Source of the DNA: Neptunicoccus sediminis
Lineage (GTDB): Bacteria; Pseudomonadota; Alphaproteobacteria; Rhodobacterales; Rhodobacteraceae
Length of the DNA: 64,000 bases
Direction: 5' to 3'
NCBI RefSeq assembly: GCF_001719615.1
Contig: NZ_MDVX01000001.1
Location: 372,001-436,000, forward strand
A program made the position numbers and the translations under genes. The notes beneath the pieces are model-generated. The model saw nothing but the letters and a program-made list of their open reading frames with translations. It was not told the origin of the DNA and made no database searches. This document shows positions 9,074 to 18,159 of the stretch, in pieces; the stretch's first letter is position 1, and each line of letters begins with the position of its first letter.

Positions 9074-10207
9074 ATGTCAGGCGCCCCCGTCCGATCCGAT
9101 TTTCTGTCCGCGCTGCCGTTCTGGTTGTCGCTGGCCTATCTGCCAGTCGTCGCGCTGGCGGGCTGGCTGGGGGGCTGGTGGCTGGCGCTGACGCCTGTTT
9201 TCGGCTGGTGGGTGATGTCGCTGGTGGATGTCATCGGCGGGCTGCGCACTGAAAATGCCGATCCGCAGACACCGGATGAAAACCTGCGCTGGTATACGCT
9301 GATCACCCTGATCTGGCCTTTTTTACAGGCTGTTCTGGTCTTTGGCGCACTGGCCTATGTCAGCTATAGCGACCGGCTCGGTACACGGGAAAGCTGGATT
9401 TTTATGGCCACCGTCGGTATTGCCAGCGGCACCATCGGGATCAACTACGCCCATGAACTGATGCACCAAAAGTCCCGCTTTGAGCGGTTTTTGGGGGATA
9501 TGCTGATGACAATGGTGCTCTATGGTCATTTCCGCAGCGAACATCTGCTGGTGCATCACCGCTATGTGGGCACGCCGCGCGATCCGGTCACAGCGCGGTA
9601 CAACGAAGGTTTCCACCGGTTTTTTCGGCGTGTTCTGGTTTCTTGCCTGCGCTCCGCTTTCAAGGCGGAAAAGGCAATGCTGGCGCGCAAGGGGTTGCCG
9701 GCCTCTCACCGCAGTAATCCGTTCTGGAAATATGCTGCATGGCAGTTGGGCTGGCTGCTGCTGGCCTATCTGATTGGCGGATGGGCCGGCGTTGGCATGT
9801 TCTGTCTGCAAGCGCTGGTGGCGGTCTGGCAGTTGGAACTGGTGAATTATGTGGAACATTACGGGCTGACCCGCCGTCATCTGGGAAAGGGCAAATACGA
9901 ACACGTCCTGCCACGTCATTCATGGAACGCGGCGCATCGCCTGACGAATTATGTGCTGATCAATCTGCAACGCCATTCCGACCACCACTATAAACCCAGC
10001 CGCCGTTTTCCGCTGCTGCAAAACTACGACGCGGATGAGGCACCGCAGCTGCCTTACAGCTATCCGATCATGACGATTATGGCGATGATGCCTCCGGTCT
10101 GGCGGCGCTACATGAATCCCAAAGTGCGGGCGTGGCGGCGTAAGTATTATCCCGATGTGGAGGATTGGACGCCCTATAACAAGGCAACGAACCCATTGCC
10201 GCGCTAG
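9074..10207 (+). CDS. alkB: Alkane 1-monooxygenase (AlkB-type non-haem di-iron membrane hydroxylase)
   Basis: 377 residues with about six membrane segments and all the histidine boxes of AlkB: HELMH at 127-131, EHLLVHH at 156-162, NYVEHYGL at 258-265 and LQRHSDHH at 298-305. The enzyme hydroxylates the terminal carbon of medium- or long-chain n-alkanes using rubredoxin-delivered electrons. No rubredoxin gene is adjacent. The start at 9074 has GGAG about 6 bases upstream and begins the usual short N-terminus before the first membrane helix; an ATG at 9023 is less likely. It is a single-gene unit flanked by two terminators. Confidence 0.93.
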   Translation: MSGAPVRSDFLSALPFWLSLAYLPVVALAGWLGGWWLALTPVFGWWVMSLVDVIGGLRTENADPQTPDENLRWYTLITLIWPFLQAVLVFGALAYVSYSDRLGTRESWIFMATVGIASGTIGINYAHELMHQKSRFERFLGDMLMTMVLYGHFRSEHLLVHHRYVGTPRDPVTARYNEGFHRFFRRVLVSCLRSAFKAEKAMLARKGLPASHRSNPFWKYAAWQLGWLLLAYLIGGWAGVGMFCLQALVAVWQLELVNYVEHYGLTRRHLGKGKYEHVLPRHSWNAAHRLTNYVLINLQRHSDHHYKPSRRFPLLQNYDADEAPQLPYSYPIMTIMAMMPPVWRRYMNPKVRAWRRKYYPDVEDWTPYNKATNPLPR

Positions 10208-10240
10208 ACCCGTTCCCCGATACCAGACTCCGGAAATGAA

Positions 10241-10277
10241 AAAACCTGCGGGCATCACAAGGACACTCGCAGGTTTT
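10241..10277. terminator. Bidirectional terminator between alkB and serA
   Basis: A perfect 10-bp stem (10241-10250 / 10268-10277) whose outer pairs are A-T runs, so it ends in a T tract in both directions. It sits between convergent alkB (plus) and serA (minus). Confidence 0.8.
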
Positions 10278-10297
10278 CAATCAATCACAACAGGGAT

Positions 10298-11893
10298 TTA
10301 CTCTACATCGAATTCCAGCGGCTTGACCTGCTGGAACATGCCTGTCTTGCGCAGCTTCTCCAGAACCGGAACCGGCGGCTGTGCGTCCAGATACAGCAGC
10401 GCAATCGCGTTTGCACCTGCTTCGGAACGGCCCAGTGTGAAATTCGCGATGTTCACGTCATTCTCGCCCATAGTCTGACCCAGCGTCCCGATGATACCCG
10501 GCATGTCGTCGTTAGTGGTATAAAGCATGTGACGGCCCACTTCGGCGTCGATGTTGATGCCTTTGATCTGGATGAACCGCGGTTTCCCGTCAGAAAAGAC
10601 TGTCCCTGCGATGGAACGCTCTTTCTTTGCGGTTTTCACGGTCAGCTTGATGTAGCTGTCAAACACACCGGATTTTTCCTGTGTGGTGGTAGAACACTGG
10701 ATGCCGCGCTCTGCCGCGACAACCGGGGCGGACACCATGTTCACATCAGGGTTCTGCGCTTTCATCACACCTGCAATCGCCGCAGAGGATAGGGCTTTGG
10801 TGTTCATTTCCGCAACTTTACCATCGTAAAGGATATTCACGCTTTCAATGGCTTCTTCCGTCATCTGACCGATGAAAGCGCCCAGATGGGAGGCGAGTTT
10901 CACAAACGGACCCAGCACCGGCGCTTCTTCCGCCGTGATTGACGGCATGTTGATCGCGTTGGTGACAGCACCGTTCAGCAGGTAGTCTGAAATCTGTTCG
11001 GCCACTTGAATTGCCACGTTTTCCTGCGCCTCGCTGGTCGCTGCGCCAAGGTGCGGGGTGACAACCACGTTTGGCAGGTTGAACAGCGGACTGTCTGTAG
11101 CAGGCTCTACCGCGAACACGTCAAAGGCGGCGCCCGCAACATGGCCGGACTTCAGCGCCTCGGCCAGCGCGTCTTCGTCCACCAGACCGCCACGGGCACA
11201 GTTCACAATGCGCACGCCTTTCTTCATCTTTGCGATAGCTTCCGCGTCGATCATTCCGGCGGTTTTTTCGGTTTTCGGAACGTGCAGCGTGATAAAATCG
11301 GCTTGGGCCAGCAGTTCGTCCAGCTCTACTTTTTTGACGCCCAGTTCGGCGGCACGCTCTTCGGACAGGAAGGGGTCATAGGCCACAACCTTCATCTTCA
11401 GACCCAGTGCGCGGCTGGCGACAATGGAACCGATGTTACCGGAGCCGATCAGACCAAGGGTCTTGTTGGTCAGCTCGACCCCCATAAACTTGGACTTTTC
11501 CCATTTGCCTGCATGTGTAGAAGCTGATGCTTCGGGGATTTGACGGGCCACAGCAAACATCATCGCAATCGCGTGTTCTGCGGTGGTGATAGAGTTACCG
11601 AAAGGTGTGTTCATCACGATCACACCTTTGCGGGAAGCGGCGTTCAGATCCACATTGTCCACACCGATACCTGCACGGCCGATCACCTTCAGGTTGGTCG
11701 CGTTTTCGAGGATTTTTTCGGTGACTTTGGTGGCTGAACGAATGGCAAGACCGTCGTATTCCCCGATGCGTTTCATCAGTTCTACTTTGTCTTTACCCAG
11801 ATCCGGTTCAAAATCCACTTCGATGCCGTTGTCACGGAAGATTTGCACGGCTGTTGGGCTGAGTTTGTCAGAGACAAGTACTTTAGGGGCCAT
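10298..11893 (-). CDS. serA: D-3-phosphoglycerate dehydrogenase
   Basis: 531 residues, the long three-domain SerA type. The Rossmann motif GSGNIGS is at 150-156, the NCARGG substrate/arginine loop near 230 and the catalytic-histidine region TPHLGAAT near 280. An intervening allosteric (ASB) domain follows, and a C-terminal ACT domain starts near 455. It catalyses the first step of the phosphorylated serine pathway, oxidising 3-phosphoglycerate with NAD+. It lies downstream of serC in an operon, with AAGGAAC ahead of its ATG. Confidence 0.97.
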   Translation of the reverse strand: MAPKVLVSDKLSPTAVQIFRDNGIEVDFEPDLGKDKVELMKRIGEYDGLAIRSATKVTEKILENATNLKVIGRAGIGVDNVDLNAASRKGVIVMNTPFGNSITTAEHAIAMMFAVARQIPEASASTHAGKWEKSKFMGVELTNKTLGLIGSGNIGSIVASRALGLKMKVVAYDPFLSEERAAELGVKKVELDELLAQADFITLHVPKTEKTAGMIDAEAIAKMKKGVRIVNCARGGLVDEDALAEALKSGHVAGAAFDVFAVEPATDSPLFNLPNVVVTPHLGAATSEAQENVAIQVAEQISDYLLNGAVTNAINMPSITAEEAPVLGPFVKLASHLGAFIGQMTEEAIESVNILYDGKVAEMNTKALSSAAIAGVMKAQNPDVNMVSAPVVAAERGIQCSTTTQEKSGVFDSYIKLTVKTAKKERSIAGTVFSDGKPRFIQIKGINIDAEVGRHMLYTTNDDMPGIIGTLGQTMGENDVNIANFTLGRSEAGANAIALLYLDAQPPVPVLEKLRKTGMFQQVKPLEFDVE

Positions 11894-11927
11894 TTTGGGC
11901 GTTCCTTATGTATAAATGTATGGGGTA

Positions 11928-11948
11928 GCCCCGCGTCTGGCGCGGGGC
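11928..11948 (-). promoter_or_regulatory. Intercistronic hairpin between serC and serA
   Basis: A perfect 8-bp GC stem (11928-11935 / 11941-11948) with a 5-base loop in the 62-base serC-serA gap. It has no T tract, so it is more likely an mRNA-stabilising or processing element than a terminator. Confidence 0.45.
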
Positions 11949-11955
11949 GAAAAGC

Positions 11956-13095
11956 TTATTGCGAGATCTCGGCGTTGAACGCCCAGTCGAGCCAAGGCAG
12001 AAGTGCTGCAATGTCGGCAGTTTCAACCGTTCCGCCGCACCAGATGCGCAGGCCCGCAGGGGCATCGCGGTAGGCACCGATGTCAAGCGCCACACCTTCG
12101 GCTTCCAGACGTTTTGCAACCGCTTTGGCAAAAGCCGCGCCGTCCGTGATCCGCGCATCCGTGAACTTCAGACAGACAGAGGTATTGGAGCGTGTCTCGG
12201 GCGTTTCGGCCAGAAAGTCGATCCAGTCGTTTGCCGCCACGAAAGCCTCGATCTCGGCAAGGTTCGCATTGGCGCGGGCTTTCAGCCCTTCCTGTCCGCC
12301 AACAGATTTCGCCCAGTCGAGCGCGAAGAGGTAGTCTTCAACGCAGAGCATCGAAGGCGTGTTGATCGTTGCACCGGTAAAGATACCGTCGATCAGCTTG
12401 CCGCCTTTGGTCATGCGGAAGATTTTCGGCAGGGGCCACGGCGGGGTGTAGCTTTCCAGACGCTCAACCGCGCGGGGCGACAGGATCAGCACACCGTGGG
12501 CGGCTTCCCCGCCCAGAACCTTCTGCCAGGAGAAAGTCGTCACATCCAGTTTGTCCCAAGGCAGGTCTTGGGCAAAGGCCGCAGAGGTCGCATCGCAAAT
12601 GGTCAGGCCAGCACGGTCTGCCGGAATGAAGTCGCCGTTTGGCACACGCACACCGGATGTTGTGCCGTTCCATGTGAACACCACGTCGTCGTCAAAGTTA
12701 ATCGCGGAAAGGTCGGGAAGCTGGCCGTAATCCGCATTCAAATGCGTTACGTCCAGTTTAAGTTGTTTGGTCACATCCGTCACCCAACCCGCACCGAAAC
12801 TTTCCCAAGACAGCATGGTCACACCCCGTGCGCCAAGCAGCGACCAGAGCGCCATTTCAACCGCACCCGTGTCGGATGCAGGAACGATGCCGATCTTGTA
12901 ATCGGCCGGGACGCCAAGAACTTCGCGGGTGGTTTCGATTGCGGCTTTCAGCTTGTCTTTGCCCACAGCAGCGCGGTGGGAACGGCCAAGCGGCGCATCG
13001 CGCAACGCATCCAGAGACCACGTCGGTGGTTTCGTGCAGGGGCCAGAGCTAAAACGGGGATTTTGCGGGCGTGCGCCCGGCTGAGATGTCGTCAT
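11956..13095 (-). CDS. serC: Phosphoserine aminotransferase
   Basis: 379 residues of the alphaproteobacterial SerC type. It starts with the typical [13 protein letters not shown] block, has PLP lysine K192 in [14 protein letters not shown], and ends with the usual small domain. It converts 3-phosphohydroxypyruvate plus glutamate to phosphoserine. It is the first gene of serC-serA and has a strong GGAAGGA ribosome-binding site about 8 bases before the ATG, buried in the leader structure described separately. It is divergent from serB. Confidence 0.96.
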   Translation of the reverse strand: MTTSQPGARPQNPRFSSGPCTKPPTWSLDALRDAPLGRSHRAAVGKDKLKAAIETTREVLGVPADYKIGIVPASDTGAVEMALWSLLGARGVTMLSWESFGAGWVTDVTKQLKLDVTHLNADYGQLPDLSAINFDDDVVFTWNGTTSGVRVPNGDFIPADRAGLTICDATSAAFAQDLPWDKLDVTTFSWQKVLGGEAAHGVLILSPRAVERLESYTPPWPLPKIFRMTKGGKLIDGIFTGATINTPSMLCVEDYLFALDWAKSVGGQEGLKARANANLAEIEAFVAANDWIDFLAETPETRSNTSVCLKFTDARITDGAAFAKAVAKRLEAEGVALDIGAYRDAPAGLRIWCGGTVETADIAALLPWLDWAFNAEISQ

Positions 13096-13150
13096 CAGTG
13101 GTATCCTTCCAGATATAAGCCTCTCGTTGGGGAGAGGTGTCCCACCGTCG
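13096..13150 (-). ncRNA. serC leader RNA-like element
   Basis: The 5' leader of serC on the minus strand folds into a 6-bp hairpin (13120-13125 / 13132-13137, loop of 6). A second, longer-range pairing of GUGG with CCAC (13142-13145 with 13098-13101) encloses the GGAAGGA ribosome-binding site. A serC-leader RNA motif in alphaproteobacteria, with a final stem overlapping the serC ribosome-binding site, is known from comparative genomics. I matched it by position and shape, not with a covariance model. Confidence 0.5.
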
Positions 13151-13251
13151 CGTCTAAGTTAGTTTTTGCTGCATCGCAACAGGAAACACTGGTCATTCTG
13201 ACGTTTTTGGCGAATAAAGCGCCGCAAGTTGACCCAGAACAGAGTGCCCAG

Positions 13252-14133
13252 ATGTACGTTGCGACCCTTATTTCCAAGCCCGAAGATGCCCGAGTTACAC
13301 CAGAACTGGTGTCCTCGATAAAATCGCGCCTGAACGGGTCGCGGGTGGACTGGCTGGCTGAAGGCATCGCCTGTGATGTCTATTTTGAACAGGAACTCAG
13401 CGGCTTTGACGTGTTCTGGCGGGGGCTGGAGCGGATGCGAATCGACTTTTGCGTGCAGCCTGTCGCGGGCCGCCGAAAGAAGGTTCTGCTCGCGGATATG
13501 GACAGCACGATGATCCAGCAGGAATGTATCGACGAACTCGCCGCGGAAGCGGGCGTGGGAGAGCGGGTTGCCGACATCACCGCAAGGGCGATGAACGGCC
13601 AACTGGACTTTGAGGCGGCGTTAAAGGAACGGGTCGGCCTGCTGAAAGGACTGCCGGTTGCGATGATTGAAAAGGTTTTAAAAGAGCGTATCACCCTGAT
13701 GCCCGGCGGTCGCGAACTGGTGGCGACCATGCGGGCGAACGGGGCTTATGCAGCACTGGTGTCCGGCGGATTTACCAGCTTCACTGCGGCTGTTGCGGCA
13801 GAGCTGGGGTTTGATGAAAACCGCGCAAACACGCTGTTGCAGGAGGGTGGCAAGCTGACTGGCGAACACGGGGTTCCGGTGCTGGGCAAGCAGGCCAAGG
13901 TGGACGCGCTAAACGACATAACTGCGGCGCGCGGCCTGACGCCGGATGACGTGATTGCCGTGGGTGACGGGGCCAATGATCTGGGCATGTTGCATCTGGC
14001 CGGATCGGGCGTGGCGCTTCACGCCAAACCCGTTGTCGCCGCCGAGGTCGATTTGCGTCTGAACCATGCGGACCTGACCGGACTGTTGTATTTGCAAGGT
14101 TACAAAGCGGCAGAGTTTATCGGCACCGCGTAA
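13252..14133 (+). CDS. serB: Phosphoserine phosphatase
   Basis: 293 residues, a HAD-superfamily phosphatase behind an ACT-like N-terminal region of about 70 residues. Catalytic motif I is DMDST (D82, D84), motif II SGGFTSFT lies near 167, and GDGANDLGM near 239 is the magnesium motif. It removes phosphate from phosphoserine, completing serine synthesis with the divergent serC-serA operon. The ATG at 13252 is chosen for homology to SerB starts; the open frame extends further upstream but only antisense to serC. No strong ribosome-binding site is visible. Confidence 0.93.
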   Translation: MYVATLISKPEDARVTPELVSSIKSRLNGSRVDWLAEGIACDVYFEQELSGFDVFWRGLERMRIDFCVQPVAGRRKKVLLADMDSTMIQQECIDELAAEAGVGERVADITARAMNGQLDFEAALKERVGLLKGLPVAMIEKVLKERITLMPGGRELVATMRANGAYAALVSGGFTSFTAAVAAELGFDENRANTLLQEGGKLTGEHGVPVLGKQAKVDALNDITAARGLTPDDVIAVGDGANDLGMLHLAGSGVALHAKPVVAAEVDLRLNHADLTGLLYLQGYKAAEFIGTA

Positions 14134-14151
14134 GTTCGCGATCTATTTAGC

Positions 14152-14190
14152 TTGACAGTAGGTTCGTTTCCCTGACCTAAATAGGTCAGG
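14152..14190 (+). promoter_or_regulatory. Promoter with a long palindromic operator/hairpin before the class I aminotransferase
   Basis: TTGACA at 14152-14157 is followed by a palindrome at 14171-14190: arms CCTGACCTA and TAGGTCAGG around AA. The right arm runs into the AGGAGGA ribosome-binding site of the next gene. The same bases could act as a repressor operator over the -10 region, or as an RNA hairpin hiding the ribosome-binding site. Which one cannot be decided from sequence. Confidence 0.6.
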
Positions 14191-14201
14191 AGGACAGACC
14201 T

Positions 14202-15443
14202 ATGACACCACAAGAGACACCTATGGATTGGGGCACCCGCTATGCTGCGCGTATGGCTGGCATGAAAGCATCGGAAATCCGCGAGCTTCTCAAGCTGCTG
14301 GACCAGCCGGACATCATCTCTTTTGCGGGCGGTATTCCCGATCCGGCGCTGTTCCCCCAAGCCGAGATCGCACAGACCTATGCGCAGATTTGCGGCGACC
14401 GCGCCCTGTTTGACGCGGCGCTGCAATATTCCGTCTCCGAAGGCGACGCGGGCCTGCGCCAGTGGATCGTCAGCTACATGGCTAAACGGGGTGTGACCTG
14501 TGGTCCGGAAAATATACTGATTACAAATGGTTCCCAACAGGCGCTGGAGTTTCTGGGCCGTATGTTCCTGTCCCCCAAAGACACCGCAATGGTCGAAGCC
14601 CCGACCTATCTCGGGGCGTTGCAGGCGTTTTCCGCGATGGAGCCGGTCTATGACACGTTGCCCAACGGCGCGACCAACCGCACGGTTGCGTCCTACCGCG
14701 ATAAGGCTGGGGCGGCTGGCGGCGTTCTGAAATTTGCCTATGTGGTTCCGGACTTTGCCAACCCGACCGGCCACACCCTGAACATCGAAGAGCGGAGAGA
14801 ACTGCTGCAATTCGCCAGCGATCTTAATATTCCGGTGATTGAGGACAGCCCCTATGTTGCCCTGCGCTATGACGGGCAGGAGGTGCCAATGCTTCAGGCG
14901 CTGGATTGCGAAGATCAGGGCGGAATAGAGTCTTCCCGCGTCATCAGTCTCGGATCGTTTTCCAAGGTCTTCACCCCCGGTCTGCGGGTCGGCTGGATTT
15001 GTGCCCCGACAGAGGTGATCGGCAAGCTGACCCTGATGAAACAAGCCTCCGACCTAAGCAATTCGGCCATTAACCAACGGGTGATCGCGACACTCGCCAC
15101 CACGCGCTTCGACCAGCAGGTGGCGCAAGGCATCGCCCATTATCGCGTAAAGCGCGACGCTATGCTGGACGCGCTGGAACGACACATGCCCGATGGTGTG
15201 ACATGGAGCAAACCAGAGGGCGGGCTGTTTATCTGGGTCACACTCCCCGAAGGGCTCGACGCGACCGCCTTGCTGCAACAAGCCGTAGAACAGGCCCGCG
15301 TTGCCTATGTGCCCGGACATGCGTTTTTCGCGGACGGTTCGGGGCGCAACACCCTTCGGCTTAGCTTTAGTCTGCCGTCTGTGGATGCAATCGAAGACGG
15401 GATTGCAAAGCTGGGTGCGCTGCTTAAGAAAGCGACGGGATGA
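14202..15443 (+). CDS. PLP-dependent class I/II aminotransferase, 2-aminoadipate / branched-chain type
   Basis: 413 residues. Conserved elements are NPTG near 187, the PLP lysine K255 in SLGSFSKVFTPGLRVGW, and an arginine-containing C-terminal substrate region. It resembles the LysN-like 2-aminoadipate aminotransferases, which are related to the catalytic half of MocR regulators but lack a DNA-binding domain; none is present here. It has a strong AGGAGGA ribosome-binding site 9 bases before the ATG and its own palindrome-controlled promoter. The gene next to it is xsc, without obvious functional linkage. Substrate assignment is family-level only. Confidence 0.85.
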   Translation: MTPQETPMDWGTRYAARMAGMKASEIRELLKLLDQPDIISFAGGIPDPALFPQAEIAQTYAQICGDRALFDAALQYSVSEGDAGLRQWIVSYMAKRGVTCGPENILITNGSQQALEFLGRMFLSPKDTAMVEAPTYLGALQAFSAMEPVYDTLPNGATNRTVASYRDKAGAAGGVLKFAYVVPDFANPTGHTLNIEERRELLQFASDLNIPVIEDSPYVALRYDGQEVPMLQALDCEDQGGIESSRVISLGSFSKVFTPGLRVGWICAPTEVIGKLTLMKQASDLSNSAINQRVIATLATTRFDQQVAQGIAHYRVKRDAMLDALERHMPDGVTWSKPEGGLFIWVTLPEGLDATALLQQAVEQARVAYVPGHAFFADGSGRNTLRLSFSLPSVDAIEDGIAKLGALLKKATG

Positions 15444-15669
15444 TCTCCTCCGATTGGTAAATTTCGGGAATGTAAGTCCCAAAAATAATCTCTCAGACGC
15501 AGTTCTGCTCCGAGGAGGTCAGTATCTGGAATCACGTGATGAAGTAACTGGCCCTACAGTCCGGCGCGGCTTTATCGCTTTAACTGACACAAATCTTTCG
15601 GGCGCAAATTCCCTGCGCCTGACGGATGCCGATCAAAGCGCATTGCGTGATAACTCAAGGAACCGCCCC
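15444..15669 (+). promoter_or_regulatory. Untranslated region upstream of xsc with an inverted repeat
   Basis: A 226-base gap. It contains an inverted repeat of GGCGCA and TGCGCC spaced by 7 bases (15601-15619), about 50 bases before the xsc ATG, and a weaker GGGA/TCCC hairpin near 15464-15478. The first is a plausible operator for a sulfonate-responsive regulator; no such regulator gene is adjacent. Confidence 0.35.
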
Positions 15670-17439
15670 ATGAAAATGACAACAGAAGAAGCCTTTGTAA
15701 AAGTCTTGCAAATGCATGGTATCGAACATGCGTTCGGGATCATCGGTTCGGCCATGATGCCGATTTCCGACCTGTTTCCCGAGGCGGGGATCAAGTTCTG
15801 GGATTGCGCCCATGAATGTAACGCTGGCATGATGTCCGACGGCTACACCCGCGCGTCCGGTAAAATGTCCATGATGGTTGCGCAAAACGGTCCGGGGATC
15901 ACCAACTTCGTCACGCCGGTAAAGACCGCCTATTGGAACCACACGCCGCTGCTGCTGGTCACACCACAAGCGGCCAACAAGACTATCGGTCAGGGTGGTT
16001 TTCAGGAAGTCGAACAGATGAAACTGTTTGAAGACATGGTGGCCTATCAGGAAGAAGTCCGCGACCCGAGCCGGATTGCCGAAGTGCTGAACCGCGTGAT
16101 CGAAAACGCCTTCCGCGCCTCTGCGCCTGCGCAGATCAACATCCCGCGCGATTACTGGACGCAAGTCATCGACATCGAGCTGCCGAAAATCGTCCGTCTG
16201 GAGCGCCCCGCCGGTGGTGAAACCGCACTGAGCGAAGCAGCCAAACTGCTGTCCTCCGCAAAATTCCCGGTGATCCTGAACGGCGCTGGCGTGATCCTTG
16301 CCGGTGCGATCGAAGACAGTGCAAAACTGGCCGAAGCACTGGATGCGCCGGTGTGTTCGGGCTACCAGCACAATGATGCGTTTCCGGGCTCCCACCCGCT
16401 GGCCGCCGGTCCGCTGGGCTATAACGGGTCCAAAGCTGCGATGGAGCTGATCTCCAAGGCGGATGTGGTTCTGGCGCTTGGGACACGGTTGAACCCGTTC
16501 TCCACACTGCCGGGCTATGGCATTGATTACTGGCCGAAAGACGCCGCCGTTATTCAGGTGGACATCAATTCCGACCGGATCGGTCTGACCAAAGACGTGA
16601 CTGTTGCCATTCAGGGCGATGCGAAGAAAGTCGCACAGGAACTGCTGGCCCGTCTGGACGATGGCGCAGGCGATACCAACCGCGAAGAGCGTAAGGCCAC
16701 CATCGCCAAGACCAAATCCGCATGGGCGCAGGAACTGACGTCTATGGATCACGAGGACGATGATCCGGGCACCACATGGAACGAACGCGCCCGTGACCGC
16801 GAGCCGGGCAAGATGTCCCCGCGTATGGCCTGGCGTGCGATCCAGTCGGCCCTGCCAAAAGAGGCGATCATCTCTTCGGACATCGGCAACAACTGCGCCA
16901 TCGGTAACGCCTACCCGACCTTTGAAGAAGGGCGCAAATACCTCGCACCCGGTCTGTTCGGTCCTTGCGGTTACGGTTTCCCTGCCATTTGCGGTGCGAA
17001 AGTCGCGCAGCCCGACGTGCCTGTTGTGGGCTTTGCCGGCGACGGTGCCTTCGGGATTTCCATGAACGAAATGGTATCCTGCGGCCGCGACGACTGGCCG
17101 GCAATCACAATGGTTATCTTCCGCAACTACCAGTGGGGCGCGGAAAAACGGAACACCACCCTGTGGTTCGATGACAACTTTGTCGGTACAGAACTGGACA
17201 CCAATGTGTCCTACGCCGGTATCGCGCAGGCCTGTGGTCTGGTCGGCGTGCAAGCGACCTCTATGGAGGATCTGACAGACAAGCTGGACACAGCGATCAA
17301 GGCGCAGATGAACGAAGGCAAGACCACCTTTATCGAAGTGCTGCTCAATCAGGAACTGGGCGAACCCTTCCGTCGTGATGCGATGAAAAAGCCTGTGTCT
17401 GTTGCTGGCATCAGCAAAGACGACATGCGTCCGCAATAA
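15670..17439 (+). CDS. xsc: Sulfoacetaldehyde acetyltransferase
   Basis: 589 residues, a thiamine-diphosphate enzyme with the full Xsc pattern. The N-terminal pyrimidine-binding domain includes HAFGIIGSAMMP and WDCAHECNAG. A central domain follows, then the C-terminal diphosphate-binding motif GDGAFGISMNE near 457. The RNYQWGAEKRNT stretch is typical of Xsc. It converts sulfoacetaldehyde plus phosphate to acetyl phosphate and sulfite, the central desulfonation step of taurine and related C2 sulfonates. Start at 15670 with AAGGAA upstream; the longer open frame is not needed. No pta, tauABC or sulfite exporter lies beside it, which is unusual for roseobacters. Confidence 0.96.
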   Translation: MKMTTEEAFVKVLQMHGIEHAFGIIGSAMMPISDLFPEAGIKFWDCAHECNAGMMSDGYTRASGKMSMMVAQNGPGITNFVTPVKTAYWNHTPLLLVTPQAANKTIGQGGFQEVEQMKLFEDMVAYQEEVRDPSRIAEVLNRVIENAFRASAPAQINIPRDYWTQVIDIELPKIVRLERPAGGETALSEAAKLLSSAKFPVILNGAGVILAGAIEDSAKLAEALDAPVCSGYQHNDAFPGSHPLAAGPLGYNGSKAAMELISKADVVLALGTRLNPFSTLPGYGIDYWPKDAAVIQVDINSDRIGLTKDVTVAIQGDAKKVAQELLARLDDGAGDTNREERKATIAKTKSAWAQELTSMDHEDDDPGTTWNERARDREPGKMSPRMAWRAIQSALPKEAIISSDIGNNCAIGNAYPTFEEGRKYLAPGLFGPCGYGFPAICGAKVAQPDVPVVGFAGDGAFGISMNEMVSCGRDDWPAITMVIFRNYQWGAEKRNTTLWFDDNFVGTELDTNVSYAGIAQACGLVGVQATSMEDLTDKLDTAIKAQMNEGKTTFIEVLLNQELGEPFRRDAMKKPVSVAGISKDDMRPQ

Positions 17440-17462
17440 ATCCAGCGGAATTGCGAATCAGA

Positions 17463-17492
17463 ACGGCGCCGGACATCTCCGGCGCCGTTTTT
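17463..17492 (+). terminator. Rho-independent terminator of xsc
   Basis: A 10-bp GC-rich perfect stem (17463-17472 / 17479-17488), loop ACATCT, followed by a T tract. It lies 23 bases after the xsc stop. Confidence 0.9.
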
Positions 17493-17552
17493 GTTTTCGT
17501 GCACGAAATAAGCAATGTTGCCATTTTGTTCTAAATTTAATACATTAGAAAC

Positions 17553-18149
17553 ATGCTGCTATCCGAAGACCTGTTCCCCATTGTATTGCCTCGTGGCCTG
17601 ACCTATCTGCCGGAGTATCTGAGCGGGAAGGAAGAGCAACGCCTGCTTGAAGCGATCGAGCAGGGACCGTGGGATCTGACCTACGCCAGACGGCGGAAAC
17701 ATTATGGTAAAGCTTATCAGGACACGGCAAACCTGCGGCCCCTGCTGATGCCCGCCGCAATCATCCGGCTGGCGACGCGGATCCACAGCGAAGGGCTGCT
17801 GCCCTATGTGCCGCAAAAGGCGCTCGTAAACGAATATCGGCCAGGGCAGGGAATCGCGGACCATGTGGACCGCGCCGGATCCCCCGGCGGTAAGGTAATT
17901 TCTGTGTCTTTGGGGTCTGGCGCCGAGATGCGTTTCATCGAACCTTCAGGGCGCAGGCACCACATATACCTCGAACCGCGCTCTCTTCTTCTGTTTGAAG
18001 GGGCGGCACGGGACAGTTGGACCCACGGCATCGCAGGCCGCCATTCCGACCTACGCCACGGCATCACCGTTGCCCGAAAACGCCGCCTGTCCGTAACCCT
18101 GCGCTGCGGACCAAATAAACCCCTTGCCCCCGCCGCCCAATCCCAATAA
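17553..18149 (+). CDS. 2-oxoglutarate/Fe(II)-dependent dioxygenase, AlkB DNA-repair family
   Basis: 198 residues. Iron ligands H104 and D106 lie in IADHVD and H158 in SWTHGI. The 2-oxoglutarate-binding arginine pair is R178/R184 in RRLSVTLR. NEYRPGQG ahead of the HxD motif is the typical AlkB/ALKBH approach sequence. Proteins of this family remove alkyl groups from nucleic acids by oxidative demethylation; short bacterial members also act on other substrates. It is unrelated to the alkane hydroxylase at 9.1 kb that shares the same gene name. Single gene, no ada or other repair partner nearby. Confidence 0.88.
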   Translation: MLLSEDLFPIVLPRGLTYLPEYLSGKEEQRLLEAIEQGPWDLTYARRRKHYGKAYQDTANLRPLLMPAAIIRLATRIHSEGLLPYVPQKALVNEYRPGQGIADHVDRAGSPGGKVISVSLGSGAEMRFIEPSGRRHHIYLEPRSLLLFEGAARDSWTHGIAGRHSDLRHGITVARKRRLSVTLRCGPNKPLAPAAQSQ

Positions 18150-18159
18150 ACACGCCAAC

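Noticed and set aside
11959-13251. Long plus-strand open frame reading into serB
   Set aside because: It is antisense to serC, has no family resemblance, and serB has its own start at 13252.
15301-15669. N-terminal extension of xsc in the same frame
   Set aside because: It overlaps the previous aminotransferase and the promoter region, and Xsc proteins begin at the MKMTTEEAF block.
15655-17436. 593-codon minus-strand open frame opposite xsc
   Set aside because: A mirror frame of the highly conserved xsc gene in GC-rich DNA; His/Arg/Val-rich nonsense without any motif.
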